Below, in pieces: positions 31,528-43,531 of a stretch of 64,000 nucleotides of DNA. Origin of the DNA: Emergomyces orientalis. Taxonomy: Eukaryota; Ascomycota; Eurotiomycetes; Onygenales; Ajellomycetaceae. A program made the translations under genes and the position numbers. The stretch lies in NCBI GenBank assembly GCA_002110485.1, contig MOWL01000068.1:682001-746000 (forward strand), read 5' to 3'. The notes below the pieces were generated by a model that worked only from the letters and a program-made list of their open reading frames with translations, was not told where the DNA came from and searched no databases. Numbering within the stretch: the first letter of the stretch is position 1; every line of letters starts with the position of its first letter.

Positions 31528-34042
31528 ATGAAGAAAAAAAAATGAAGAAAAACCGAAAAGAAAACATAAGCAAAAGAAGGAAACTGAAAATTACAGATGA
31601 CATAAACGCTCTGCAACAGAATTTGGAATTGGATATGGTGGGGGGATAAATAAAGGCCATGATTCTGGAGTTAATTTTTATTGTAGGCGTACACTTGGGG
31701 AGGGCGCAATTTATCTATAATTCATGGTACTCCATAGTAACCTAGGTATTTTTTTCTGATTCATGTTTAGCTTAGATCTATCCTGCTTCTCTGTATCTGT
31801 CTTTGCTTGTCTGCCCAGGTGCGTGAAATGACTTGCTATTATTATTATTATTATTATTATTATCAATGACTATTATTCTTATAATTTTTACTGCTACGCT
31901 TATAATGCTTTGTCACAAAGCTGTTAAGACGAAATTTCCAAGAGTCCATGTTTGGATAGATATAAAAACACAATATGTACTGTATCTGTATATGGAAAGT
32001 CCAGAAGGAACTAGGTATGTGGATACAACTGGAAAATCATCCCAGGGTGAGGGGGGCTCACTGAAATTCAATAAATAAATTGATGAAATACGATTGGATT
32101 GTATTTTGAGTGTGTTAAATTGAAAATTGCTTTTCAGCTGCGGGACTGGCTGGGGGGCAAGGAACCAGGAGTATATTGGCATTTTCGTAGGAAAGGCTCC
32201 TTTCAGACAACCTAAGCATATATTTTGTTACCTGAAGGGGGATAATGCAATTGGGTAACAGGGGTAGATTACGGATTAGAAGCGAGCGCAGCCTCTTGTA
32301 TGAATACATGTGATATATGTATGTATGTATGGTTTGGGGTTCCAGCAGTAGAAGATCATGATTCTGTGTGGCTCCCCTTTTACTATGATGATTATTACCA
32401 TTATCCTTTCCGCGCCTCCTGAACTGGATTAGAGAGAGAGAGAGAGTGAGAGAGAGAGAAAAAGAGGGTGGAACTGGTCGTCGCCCGCGTGGAACAAGAG
32501 AGTCAAAACAAAAAAAAAAGAGGGAAAAGGGCTGGGCTGGGCTGGGCTGGGTTATGTGGATAGATTCTTGACTACTGCAGGCGGGGAGCGAGGGACAAAA
32601 ACCTCCGACTGGGATTTGGGATCCATGCCCATCGTCCAGGGATGCCAACCCAAGCTTGATGGACAGACAGACAGAAAGACAGACAGACGACAGACAGACA
32701 GACAAGACACCGGTCCCAAATTTTCAGGTTTTTCCGTTCTTCAACCCGGATCCGGGCGCGGGCTGAAGGCGGGCTGAAGGCGATTTCCTGGCTAAAGAAC
32801 TCAATATATTAAATAAATAAATAAATTAGAATTATCGATTCCAGGGTCCTGCTTCAAAAACATAGTTTCTTATGAACTCGCATATTGAGCATGTTTAACT
32901 TTCTACTCAGTATTTTTTTTTAGAATAAGAGTAAACCTTCAAACTTTCTCCAGCCGGGAAGGCGGGTCAGGCTTGAGTCCACTTGCGCAGGACTATTTGA
33001 AGCTGGCGTCGGTGATGGGACTGATACTAGCCTGATAGGCTTCAGCGGTTCTCCCCAGGAACTCCGGGAGGGCACAGACATGCATCCTGATACGCTTGGA
33101 TGGGCCCTTTTTAGGGGCAGTTTGCGAGCGAGTTAGACCATTGAGGAGCAAGCTCTCCTCCACTGGCGCGACCTCAGGGGGGGTTGGATTGGGTTGTGTT
33201 CGTTTCAGGGGCAGGATAAACAGAAGTGAAAAACTTGGTTGCAGAGCTGGGAAATGTTCGAAGAGAGAGGGGGCTCAATTAAAGAAACAACTACGGAGTA
33301 CCGTTTTATTTATTATATTTTATTATTTTTTTCTGGAGTATCTATCTATCTCATATCGGGTATTCTTCCCCGCCTCTCCATTTCCCTGTTCCCCGTTGAT
33401 CGAGGGTTTGTGCGAGTCTCACCAGCCACCGCAGAAAGAAAAGACGAAGCAAAAGAAGAAGAAAAAAAAAGGAAAAAGAAAAGAAGACGGGCTGTTTTTT
33501 GGCTTCTTTACTGCTTCTCTTCTTCTTCCCCTGAATTGGATCACTCGTTAATTCTCCATTCAGTTCACTGATATCACTATTCTTTCTCTCGTCTCTTTGC
33601 TTTCATACAGAGCTGACGTTCCAAGGTTCTCTTGGTCGACTCTCAAACACGGAGCAACGGCTCTCCCTCTTCCTCAACCACCTCAACCACCACCATTACC
33701 ACCACTCCTTATCCTCCCTCACACTGCTATAACATTCACCGTATATATTATTCCTATCCCATCACTTATCAGGCGGTACTCAATGATCTGCCAATCCCAC
33801 GAAGACATGCCCTCCTCAACAACAGGAGCTCTGATTTGAGGCCCCGCCACGGCAAGCTCCAACATCTACCACAACAAAACGTCCTTTTTACTATAACGAA
33901 GAATAACATACGCTCATTCATTTCTTATATATATCCATTCTCACTTCTCTCACTTGATGATTGACTCCTCATCTTATTTCGGCTCTGCTATATAACGCCA
34001 GACGCCTTGGCGGAACAAAAGCTTCATCATTAGCTAGCAAAC
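31528..34042. other. Intergenic with microsatellites; promoter of the Cnn_1N gene
   Basis: No gene supported across about 2.5 kb. It holds an (ATT)n run (about 31837-31863), an (AG)n tract (about 32433-32458), (GGGCT)n (about 32529-32551), a CAGA-type repeat (about 32661-32704), a TACGGAGTA motif (33292-33300) and a purine-rich stretch (about 33435-33487). A TATATAA-like box lies at 33989-33996, about 54 bases before the next ATG. Confidence 0.5.
32661..32704. repeat. (CAGA)n-type microsatellite
   Basis: Imperfect tandem GACA/CAGA units interrupted by AAAG and CGA. Confidence 0.85.
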
Positions 34043-37000
34043 ATGGATACTCAGCAGCTCTATAGACACCGTCTCGCCAATGGCCCCGCGTCTTCTCCCA
34101 CGGTCAGAGTCGCTTCTCGATCTCAGAGACACTTCTCCGGTCAGTCAATTCGATTTTAGTTGCGAGTTTCTTTTAACCATTTAAATTGTTACTGAGACGC
34201 TAACTTTATATTAGCTGAGCCCTCGACGCCCGATCACACGCATCCCTCCAAGTCCCCTGCCCAGACAAGAAGTTCGAAGAATCCTCCCACTAAAATTTAT
34301 ACTGGTATATATGAAGCTACTTTATTTCCTCAAAAGGTCTGCTGTAGATTAGCATTTTGACCTGTGCAATTTTTAGATACCTCAAGAATATCCGCCAGCC
34401 CCCCTTCCATTCAACCTGATACCCCACAACGTGAGTTTTACCACCCAGCTATCTATCTACCTATGCGAACCTCCGAGGAAATTCCAACTAAGACAAATAA
34501 TTTGCATTAAAGGAAACAATGATTCCGCCGGATCAACTCCCCTCGTTAACCCCACTTCCTCCCTACTCCAAGGCCTGATAAATGAGCAGCGTGCCAGCCG
34601 TGGTGGACGGAGAGCAGCATCGGAGCATCCTAGTGACAGCCAAGTCCAGACACCAACTACAGCTCCATCTCATGTTGATTCGTCGTCTGAGAAACAACAG
34701 AAAATCAGCAACGTTTTATCCGCTGGACTGAAACAACCTAGGGAGATGGGAATGAGAGAGATGGACCAGGTGAGGATTATCTGCTGTAGTTTTGCATTTC
34801 TTACTAGCCAGTATCCGCCGTACTGATTATCTTGCGCAGTATGTTTCCAAGCTGAACAAGCTGAACTTCGATCTCAAATTGGAGATCTACCATCGATCCC
34901 AGCAGCTCATTTCGCTGGAGAAGAAGCTAGAGCGTATGGAGGCATTAGAAGAGGAGGTTCAACGGCTGCAGGGGGCGGAGGAAGAATTGCAAGAATTGCG
35001 TGAAGTGGAAGAGAAAAATCAGAGGCTGCGGGACTCAAACGAGCACTTGCGCTTGGAGCTGGATAAGCGAGACCAAGCGGTCAATGAGGCGGTGGAGCTG
35101 ATATGCCAGCTGGAAACGAAGATAGAGGCCCTGGAGGCTAGCAACGATGACGACGAATGGCCATTGACTGCCCGTCCACATACCAGTGAGGGACTGGTAG
35201 CTTCTCCCACTATGACCCCGAAAGGCACACCCGTTTTTGATATACCGGACCGAACCTCATCGTGGAGGGGGACTAGCTCTGCGCGCTCGCACAGATCCGG
35301 CACCGAGACAGCAGGTTCGTCGGCACGGAGGCCCCGACGACACCCATCGTTCCTTCGCGAAAGCAACGAAAGCACCAGCGCTCTTCGCAGCCTTTATATC
35401 ACCGCAGAAGAAGAAGAAGAAGAAGAAGAAGAAGTCAAATCGCAAAATGAATTAAGCACTGGTTCTCGAACTGGGAGCTTTCTTTCAGGGGATGAACCAC
35501 AGGAGTCGGAATCGCCCAGACTGAGCATTCTTAGCGAATGCAGCTATTTGAGCCCGTCAGCTACCCCGTCAAAGCAGTTTGACGCTGACGTGACGAGCAT
35601 TGGCCCGCTTTCGAGGAGCTTTTCACAGCCCATCTCCAAATTGGAGTTGTCTCCGAAGCAGGAGGAAGAAAAAGATGTTAGGATGTCGCGGATCGACCAG
35701 TGGATTCGGCCTCAGGACGACCTGCTCATTCCAGCTGGACAAAAGCGGCAGAACTACTCTCCCGCGGAGATATCGGGGCCGGGCTCAAGAAAGCAGCAAC
35801 CTTCAAAGCAGCAACCGTCCCTAGGGACTGCATTTCAAGCGAAACGGCCTGCTAAACCGTATAAATTCGACACCCCAAGGCTGGACGGACGGCTGTTTAA
35901 CGGAGGACGCTTACCGCCTACCCCAGATACCATGAGTACGTCCAACGCAGATGTAAGGAACGGGTCGAACTCTAGTATTATTGCGGAGAAGAGCCTTGTG
36001 GACCACGGCCGCTTCTTTGCCAACTTTTCGGGGGGCCATATCGCTTTGCAGCGACCCAGATCTGCGGATGATGTTACCACACGTCCAAGTACTGCGAATA
36101 CGGCGCTATCCGGGACGATGGAGACTTTGAACGATGCCACGAAGCTCGGGATTAACCCGAGTCAGGACCATCTTGGGAGCATGTTTCCAACCTTTGATGG
36201 TCATGTTGTCGTTGCTAGCAGATCGGATCAGGCAAGGATTTTCCTTCGTGGGGATTTAGCTAGACAAAATCGTGAGGAATACACTGGGGAAAATCAAATT
36301 GCTAATAGTAGTACTTCTACCCCGAAAGATGGTGGTGGTGGTGTTGGTACTTTGTCTGCAAGAAGGAAAAGATACCCGCCGTCCCTGAAATCGACACGCT
36401 CGGAACCACGATATGAGGACTCAAATTCGGGTTCACCACCACTGACTCCTCAAGATTGGCTTGAGGCAGCTTTACCAGCGGATGAAGACAAATGTCGCAA
36501 ACCTGCTAAAGTTTACCATCAACCCCATCAACACCACAAGAAATCAGATTCCACAGAAATCAAGCTTGCGTCTCTGCTTCCAACAGATAGTCCCACAGCA
36601 TCGACATCGACATCAACAACAACGCCATCAGAACAAGTAAAAACAGCTTTCAGACCCGATAAATCCCAACTTCCATCCCCCGCAAACCTCCGCAACCGCA
36701 TCACAGGTGTCAGACACAATCCACCACAAACAGACGCCGCGGAACTACCCCGTCGCCGCCTCAGTCTCCGACCACGCTTCTTCAGCCGCGCCGTTACCGC
36801 CACCGCCGCTGCATCCCAACGACCGACCCCCATGTCCGACCCCGTTGATGACAGGGATGGCGCACCATCGCCTAAGATCGGCAGGAGTCGACGTATGAGC
36901 ACTAGTCGCCGCAAAAGTGTGAATATTGAACTGCCATTGCCAGGTAGAGCTAGAGCAGATTTCGGCTTGGGAGCCAACGGCGGTAGTGGCAGCAGCAGCA

Positions 37001-37593
37001 ACAACAACAACAACAATATCAACACCCAGAGTGGGGGTACATGGACATCGTCGACCTCAACCTCAACATCACGCAATGCCGTAGCAACTAGTCGCCCGTA
37101 TACATCAGGAAGCACCGAGACGACCAAGCGACGCCCTAGCTCCTTTGGCCTCTTTGGCTGGATGCGCGGCGGCACGACAAGCGCTGCTACTTGTACTTCT
37201 ACAACAACAGCTACTACCACTACTACCACTCCTTCACAGAATAAAGAAAACAAGAACAACAATAGTAGCTTTACACCAGTGAGAAATACACCCGCACCCA
37301 CCAGCCCGAGGACAACAATAGCAACAACGGCAACCTCGACAGCGTCCCCCACCACCCCATACTCAAACCAAGCCCAAATCCACAATCAGAACTACAAGCC
37401 CATAAAAACCACAATACCAACCTACACTGTCGCCGTAAACGCGCGCCAGGCTAATAATTGCGATAATTGCGATATGCATTCTAGCGTACCGTTGGATCCG
37501 GCCTTTGCACCTGCACCTGCAGATGAAGGCGGAGCGGAGAGGCAGGGGTCAAGGTTTTCACGTAGACGGGCATCGCGGAAGCCGATGGCGTGA
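34043..37593 (+). CDS. Centrosomin-motif (Cnn_1N) coiled-coil protein
   Basis: Five exons, 34043-34139, 34215-34304, 34377-34430, 34513-34769 and 34840-37593, in consistent phase, give 1083 residues. The first ~155 residues are Ser/Pro/Thr-rich. A Cnn_1N-type segment begins at about residue 161 (MREMDQ joined to YVSKLNKLNFDLKLEIYHR) and runs into a coiled coil to about residue 275. In other fungi this motif recruits gamma-tubulin complexes at the spindle pole body or septal microtubule-organising centres (Mto1, Pcp1, ApsB). The remaining ~800 residues are disordered and rich in Ser, Thr, Pro and Asn, with a Glu run (about residues 360-367). Unlike Mto1 or Pcp1 there is no long second coiled coil, so orthology to those is not claimed. 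The acceptor of exon 4 (AAAG at 34512) is the least certain junction. Confidence 0.82.
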
Positions 37594-38848
37594 TTATGTT
37601 TGATGTTGCTTAAAAAAGTGGTATCTTTCTGGTTTGTCACTAATCAAATTTCTTTTATTATTAGACAACGGGCCGGTCATACGTCACTCCTTTTCTTATC
37701 ATGTCCCTTTTTTTTTTCTCTTGCGTTTTGTACATGTACATGTAACAATAGTTGCTGATTGCTAACTTTGCTCCCCCGCTTGCGTGGGGGGTTTTTTTTT
37801 TTTTATGGACATCTTTGATTTTGACGCGTTTTCGCTTTTTGTTTGCCTTTACAGTTTCACCCCGGTTTACGTTTTCTTGTCTTTTTTTGTTTTCATGTTT
37901 TTAACTACGTGATGTATCTTTTAACGCAACGCAATGCAATGCGACGCGATGGGAGCACGCAATATGTTTTACGCCGAAAATTTCTTATGGGATTGTTGGC
38001 CTTTCTTTTCTTTCTTTGTTTTCCCATCTTTTTGCTCCATTGGTTTTGTTTTCTGACGTCATGGCTTTTTTTATACGTCATGATAGAAAGTTAAAAAAAT
38101 AAAAAGGAAATTTCGCGGTACGATATGGGATGGAAACGGGGTATTGGGATTGGGGACGGCGTTCCTTTATTTTTTAAAAAAATTTGCTTTGCGCCAAAAA
38201 AGTGGTTGCTTTTACAGTTTTCCGCCTTTTTTTTGTCTTCCTTTTTTTTTCGAAATTGTTTGGCTGGGATGGCGCTTATTGTTTTATTCTCCTTTCCGTT
38301 CTCTCTCTCTTTCTTTTACTATTATTATGCTGTACTATGTTCCCCTGGATTTGATCAATGTAATGGTAATGAGGCAAGGAAACGCCAGTGGAATGAAAAA
38401 AAATATATATATATATATAGTAGCAAAATTTATTCAAGTTGCGTCCGCCCCTTTCCACCTTTCCAGCCTTCAACCGTGCCAAATACCATTTGTGAAATAG
38501 ATTTGAAAGCGAAAAACAGGGAAGGAAATATTTTTATATAGATCAAAACATTATAAATATACGTATATCCTAAATTGTCTCATTCAAAAAAGATCCTCCG
38601 AAAACATGACAGGGAAGTCAAAAGGAAATTGGTATGGTACATGCGGAGTTGGCCAATTATTGTAAAACCTTGTAGTGGTGATGGTTTGTATGGCGTGGTG
38701 ATGGTAACGTGTGTTGGGGTTGGTTGCAGATCGGTCGGAGTCGGAGTCATCCGGGATCCCTACTGAGCCAAAGAATGCATGCACGCATTTTATGTTATGT
38801 TATGCCATTTTGTTTCTGTAAGGAGGTTGTTGTGTAATTAAGCTAAAT
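37594..38848. other. Convergent intergenic region
   Basis: Between the 3' ends of the Cnn_1N gene and SOD2. It has poly-T and poly-C/T tracts, a short inverted palindrome TGTACATGTACA (about 37730-37741), and a TA-repeat (about 38402-38419). A G/C hairpin-like sequence is followed by poly-T at about 37771-37804. No gene supported. Confidence 0.5.
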
Positions 38849-39800
38849 TTAAGCAAATCGCTTCTCAGCAGCCTTCCAGTTCACGACGTCCCATACGGCG
38901 GAGAAGTATTCTGCTTTGCGGTTTTCGTATTGGAGGCTGGTTGAAGGGTGATATTTAGTTACTTTGTTACTATCTATTGAAAAAGAGATGGGGGAAAGAA
39001 ACGTTGGGGAGGGTGGAGGGGGTAACTGACTAGTAAGCATGTTCCCAAGCATCAATGCCTAGGAGAGGGGTGAATTGGCCGACGACGGGGTCTTGGTTCT
39101 ATATTTAAAACAATAGTAAGTAATTCAATTCTCCACAATCCAATCCCCATTATCCTTCAAAGAAAACGAGGCCGTCCTTACAGCATAGGTCTTAATCCCA
39201 ATTTTCCCTGTCTGCTTATCCTTTACCAACCACGCCCACCCGCTGCCTTGAATGCCCGCCAACGCCGTGTTAAACGTAGACTTGAACCCATCATAACTAC
39301 CAAAGGAATCCTCAATGGCTTTACCCAGGGAGCCGGAGGGAGGTTCGCCGCCTCCGGCGGTCTTGGGGGCCAAATTCTCCCAGAATAGGGTGTGGTTGAC
39401 GTGGCCACCACCATGGAAGTTGGTCAGGGCCTGCAGCGCCACCTGGGACTGGATGTCTGCTTTTTCTTGTGCCGCGGCTAGTTTCTCGACGGCGTCGTTG
39501 TAGGAGTTTACGTAGGTTTGATGGTGTTTTTTGTGGTGGAGTTCCATGATTTTGCCGGAGATGGAGGGCTCGAGGGCACCGTAATCATCTACATTGGGCG
39601 GGTGTTAGTATGGATTATGGATTGGATTGAATTGGATATGGGTGATCTGAGGACTTACATTGTAAATCCGGGAGGGTCGCTTTGGTTGTAATGAGGCGAA
39701 CCCCTGCAGTTCCTGACATGGCCGCGCTGTTTGATCGGGCCGTCACAGCGCCAGCTCGAAGGGCACTACCTACTGTTGAGCGGAAGACGGAGGTAACCAT
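38849..39800 (-). CDS. SOD2: Mitochondrial manganese superoxide dismutase
   Basis: Four exons on the minus strand, 39800-39659, 39588-39182, 39098-39031 and 38936-38849, give 234 residues. It dismutates superoxide in the mitochondrial matrix. The first ~40 residues are Ser/Ala/Arg-rich with no acidic residue, a presequence, and the mature part begins near ATLPDLQYDYGALEP. Metal ligands by alignment to the family are His65 (MELHHKKHH), a His of the GGGHVNH motif (His110 or His113, most likely His113), Asp199 and His203 (GIDAWEHAYY). GGGHVNHTLFWENL and EHAYYLQYENRKAEYF are MnSOD/FeSOD signatures. The DVVNWK end is typical. Donors are GTAAGT, GTAAGG and GTCAGT. It is divergently arranged with the TFIP11-like gene, with 595 bp between start codons. 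Confidence 0.95.
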
Positions 39801-40395
39801 ATTGTTGATGCGTTGATGAGGATGTTGTTTTGATGTTATGGGGCGTTTTGGAGCTGTTGGTATTTAACCAATTGAGGGTAAAATAGGGGGGAAGGATGTT
39901 TCTTTGTTTGCTCAGGAATGAGCCGGGACCAGAAGCTATATGTATGGTTATATGTCTATATATCAGAGTTGGCCCTTGACCTCGATATGATGTCGGTTTG
40001 TTGTTGTTGAAGTGGTTGGAATTTCCCGGTTTGTTCTCCGTTGCCGCATCCGGCTTGGCCTTGACTAATTTGAAAATTGCCGAGATATGCCGGTTACGTC
40101 ACCGGCTAAATGTGACTAAGCAGTGCCAAGACCGGATCGGAGTTACCTTGGCCCCGATAAGAGCCTCTTGGCATCAACCCTTCATTGCCTGATACATCTG
40201 CTGGAGGTACGCAGTTTGGAGACAGCAACACAGAGAGCGAAGGAGACGCTGGCCTTTTTTTGTCATGCGCGGACATTTGAGTGATAGTTCGCGCTGTTTT
40301 TATGGCTAATTTTAGTTCTCGAAAGAATAGCTCTCGTTGGGTACATCTCAGATTGCCTCCTTTGGCACCGCCGTCCCTACTCACAAACTCCCTCA
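39801..40395. promoter_or_regulatory. Shared divergent promoter region of SOD2 and the G-patch gene
   Basis: 595 bp between two divergent start codons, so it must hold the promoters of both. TATATGTCTATATAT is present at about 39949-39963. No other element was identified with confidence. Confidence 0.6.
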
Positions 40396-42759
40396 ATGGA
40401 GTGGCCACCACGAACCTCTTTTGCTGGCCAGAAGCGGAAAATTAACGATGTCAAATCTGAAGATGAGGATGAGGAGGATCTGAAACCAGCTCTTGGCTTT
40501 CGTGGATTTGCACCTCCAACAATGGCACGCGCACCGTCCCCTCCGCCTGCTATGAACACGACATCCACGAATCGGCCGCCATGGACGAACGGCGGTGGTT
40601 CCACTCCGAAAGGACAGAATCAGGCGGGGAGGGCTGGGCCTGGTGGCGGTGGAAATACATTTGCCGCCCGAATGATGGCTAAGATGGGTTACAAGGAGGG
40701 TCAAGGTTTGGGCGCCAGCGGCCAGGGAATGCTCGCCCCAATCGAGACGGTGTTACGACCTCAAGGAATTGGTTTGGGTGCTGTGAAGGAGAAATCGCAA
40801 CAGGCGAAAGATGAAGCGAGGCGCGAAGCTGCTAGGCGAGGAGAGGTCTTGGAAGATAGCTCGGATGAGGAACGTAAAAGAAGACGGCGGCGGAAAGAGG
40901 AGCGGAAGAAGGAGAGCCGGAGTGGAACGAGTACCCCCAGGGGCCCTGCGAAGCCGAAGTTTAGAACCGCGCGCGAAATCGAAGCGGATACGGCTGGATT
41001 GGAGGTTCCGAATATTCTCAAGTCATTAATCGATGCCACCGGCAAGGAACAGAAGCTGTTGACATCGACGGCTGGATTGATGACGCCATTGGAGTTCGTG
41101 AGCGCTGATGAAAGTGAGGCTCTAAAGATTGCCCGGAGAGCGAGGAATGACCTTGAAGCTTTTGCAGATGAATGGAAAGCTCTCACGGAGAGGAGGAAGT
41201 TTGTCGAACTTGAAGAAAACCAGGTGGTGGAAGAGATGGATTCGCAACAGACTAAGATTGAGCAACTGTCTTCATTGACTTCAGCTGTGGAGGCGTTGGA
41301 GAATTTTAGTCTTGATGATGACTTGCCCGTACGATGGGAACAAATTACCCACAGGTTGGAGGTCCTGGAAATCCAATACGAAAGCGTAATTGATGAGTAT
41401 GGGCTCTCTGAGGTTGCTGTTGCGGCGATTCATCCCTTGTTTAAAGAGTCTATGGAGGAATGGGAACCATTGAACGATCCAACCTATCTGGTATCTAATC
41501 TTCGACGGCTTCGAAGTATTATATCTCACAAACCTCGTAACACACAGGAAGGCGAGGGTAGGCTAAAAAATTCTACCACCCCGTACGAAACCATGTTATA
41601 TACTATATGGCTCCCAAGAGTCCGCTCCGCGATCCTCAACGACTGGGATGTGCATGATCCATCTCCCGCAACTGCATTGATAGATGCATGGAAAGATATA
41701 TTGCCCGAATTTATCAGCTCCAATGTTCTTGACCAGCTCATTGCCCCAAAACTCAGTACAGCAATCAAAGAATGGAAACCACGAAGTAGTAAGAAACGAA
41801 ACGGGACCCCATCCGAGACATCCCAGTTCCCATGGTGGCTCTTCGACTGGCTACAATATCTGGACGAACGACATACAAACCCCAAAGCTCCAACAGGCCT
41901 CCTATCTGACGCAAAACGGAAATTCCGGGTGGTGCTGGATACCTGGGACCTGGACCGGGGGCTCCCCGGAGGTCTTGAACTTTGGAAAGAAGCTCTCGGT
42001 TCAGAATTCGACACCGCATTACGAAATCATCTCCTCCCACGTTTAGGCAGACACCTCCGCGAACAATTCCAAGTGAACCCGCAGGACCAAAACCTCGACC
42101 CGTTCGAAAACATCTTGAAGTGGAAAAATTACTTCAAACCAACCGTCATCGCTCTGCTCCTTACCACCGAATTCTTTCCGAAATGGCATGCCGTGCTACA
42201 CCTCTGGTTAACCTCTGAGCCCAACTATGAAGAAGTTGGCCAATGGTTCTCATGGTGGAAGACCCAGGTTCCCGATGAAATCAACTCCGTTGATGATATC
42301 GCAGAAGAATGGGAACGGGGACTTGAAATGATGAACCTTGCCCTTGACCTTGGTGATAGAGCCAAGACAGACCTACCGCCGCCATCCACCAGTCAACAGA
42401 AGCAACAACAAAGGGGACTGCGAGAACATATCAAGCAAAAACCATCATCCACGCAAGCACCTCCAAGTACCTCCAAACCCCGACCAGCACCATCAGCCAA
42501 GCGAATCGAGGAGCCCACATTCAAAGACGTCGTGGAAGAATGGTGTGCAGATGAGGGACTTATCATGATCCCGCTGCGTGAAGCACATGTCCAGAGCGGC
42601 CTGCCATTATTCCGTATCACAGCGAGTGCCAATGGGAAGGGTGGAGTGCTTGTATACCTGAAAGGGGATGTGGTATGGGCGCAGAATAAGAAGGCGAGAG
42701 ACGTGTGGGAGCCGCTTGGTTTAGATAGTGTGCTTGTAGCACGCGCGGAAGGGAAGTAA
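40396..42759 (+). CDS. TFIP11/Ntr1-like G-patch splicing factor
   Basis: A single-exon 787-residue protein. A G-patch domain lies at residues about 87-128 (FAARMMAKMGYKEGQGLG, GIGLG). It is preceded by an acidic/basic N-terminus (SEDEDEEDLK) and followed by a Lys/Arg/Glu-rich segment. Residues about 390-650 form the GCFC (GC-rich-factor C-terminal) domain typical of tuftelin-interacting protein 11 and yeast Ntr1/Spp382, including WLPRVRSAILNDWD, PWWLFDWLQYLDERH and WHAVLHLWL. In yeast the protein activates the Prp43 helicase through its G-patch to disassemble spent spliceosomes and intron lariats. Length and domain order match the family. The start at 40396 is the first in-frame ATG and lies immediately after the promoter shared with SOD2. 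Confidence 0.93.
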   Translation: MEWPPRTSFAGQKRKINDVKSEDEDEEDLKPALGFRGFAPPTMARAPSPPPAMNTTSTNRPPWTNGGGSTPKGQNQAGRAGPGGGGNTFAARMMAKMGYKEGQGLGASGQGMLAPIETVLRPQGIGLGAVKEKSQQAKDEARREAARRGEVLEDSSDEERKRRRRRKEERKKESRSGTSTPRGPAKPKFRTAREIEADTAGLEVPNILKSLIDATGKEQKLLTSTAGLMTPLEFVSADESEALKIARRARNDLEAFADEWKALTERRKFVELEENQVVEEMDSQQTKIEQLSSLTSAVEALENFSLDDDLPVRWEQITHRLEVLEIQYESVIDEYGLSEVAVAAIHPLFKESMEEWEPLNDPTYLVSNLRRLRSIISHKPRNTQEGEGRLKNSTTPYETMLYTIWLPRVRSAILNDWDVHDPSPATALIDAWKDILPEFISSNVLDQLIAPKLSTAIKEWKPRSSKKRNGTPSETSQFPWWLFDWLQYLDERHTNPKAPTGLLSDAKRKFRVVLDTWDLDRGLPGGLELWKEALGSEFDTALRNHLLPRLGRHLREQFQVNPQDQNLDPFENILKWKNYFKPTVIALLLTTEFFPKWHAVLHLWLTSEPNYEEVGQWFSWWKTQVPDEINSVDDIAEEWERGLEMMNLALDLGDRAKTDLPPPSTSQQKQQQRGLREHIKQKPSSTQAPPSTSKPRPAPSAKRIEEPTFKDVVEEWCADEGLIMIPLREAHVQSGLPLFRITASANGKGGVLVYLKGDVVWAQNKKARDVWEPLGLDSVLVARAEGK

Positions 42760-43531
42760 TCACCTGGCCATTTTTTAGGCCATTTTTCACACCATTTTTT
42801 CTTTTTGATACCAATCGGATTTATGATGCTGGTCAAGGGATTTGGGAAGGGGCCGAGGGTTTGATTGATAAAGAAGGACTATATTCATTGTTCCTCCAAA
42901 GGGGTTTTTGGGGATAATCTAGTTAATATACTGTATTATAAAGCTAATACCTATACGCTACTGCCAACTTTTTAACAGGTTGATTGTTTAACCCCAGCGC
43001 CAACTAATCAAAGCTTTCAGTGCAACTACCTACTTATTTTCACATAGAATCTAGAGTTGATGTTTAAACGAGTTTGCCTCCTTTTGCTATATCTAACTTG
43101 CAAATGCCATTTTCGTCTTTTCCAAAAGGAAGTGCAATAAAAATGAGTACCAAAATTTCAATGTAATAAGAAAATCAACACGGAGCTGTGGGTGGGGTCT
43201 CTCTCTATATATAATAGCAGCAATAATAATAAAATGAGAAAGAAAAGACCACACGCATGATGCAGGGGAGGAAGAACAAGAAGAGTAGAAGAGGATAATG
43301 CATGTCTCATGAATTTATCGGGGACAAAAGAGCGCAATGGTACTTTGAAAAGGGTAATCAATAATGCCAAATGGTTTTCAAGGCATTTTTTCGTCTTGCT
43401 TCTCGGTCTCCAATTTGACCATTTGAGCCTTTCCCTCCTTCCCCGTGTTCGCTCCCAATTAACTTCCCCGTCCCTCCATTATTCTTCCAATATCATCAAG
43501 GTCTGTACTGTACCACAAAATATTTCTCCTT
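42760..43531. other. Convergent intergenic region between the G-patch gene and VPS13
   Basis: Non-coding 3' flanks. A run of three CCATTTTT-type repeats (about 42768-42800) lies just after the stop of the G-patch gene. No gene supported. Confidence 0.6.

Noticed and set aside
36528..37385. 285-codon minus-strand open frame, Val/Leu-rich
   Set aside because: Antisense to the Thr/Ser/Asn-repeat part of the Cnn_1N gene; the hydrophobic look is a by-product of ACA/ACC repeats.
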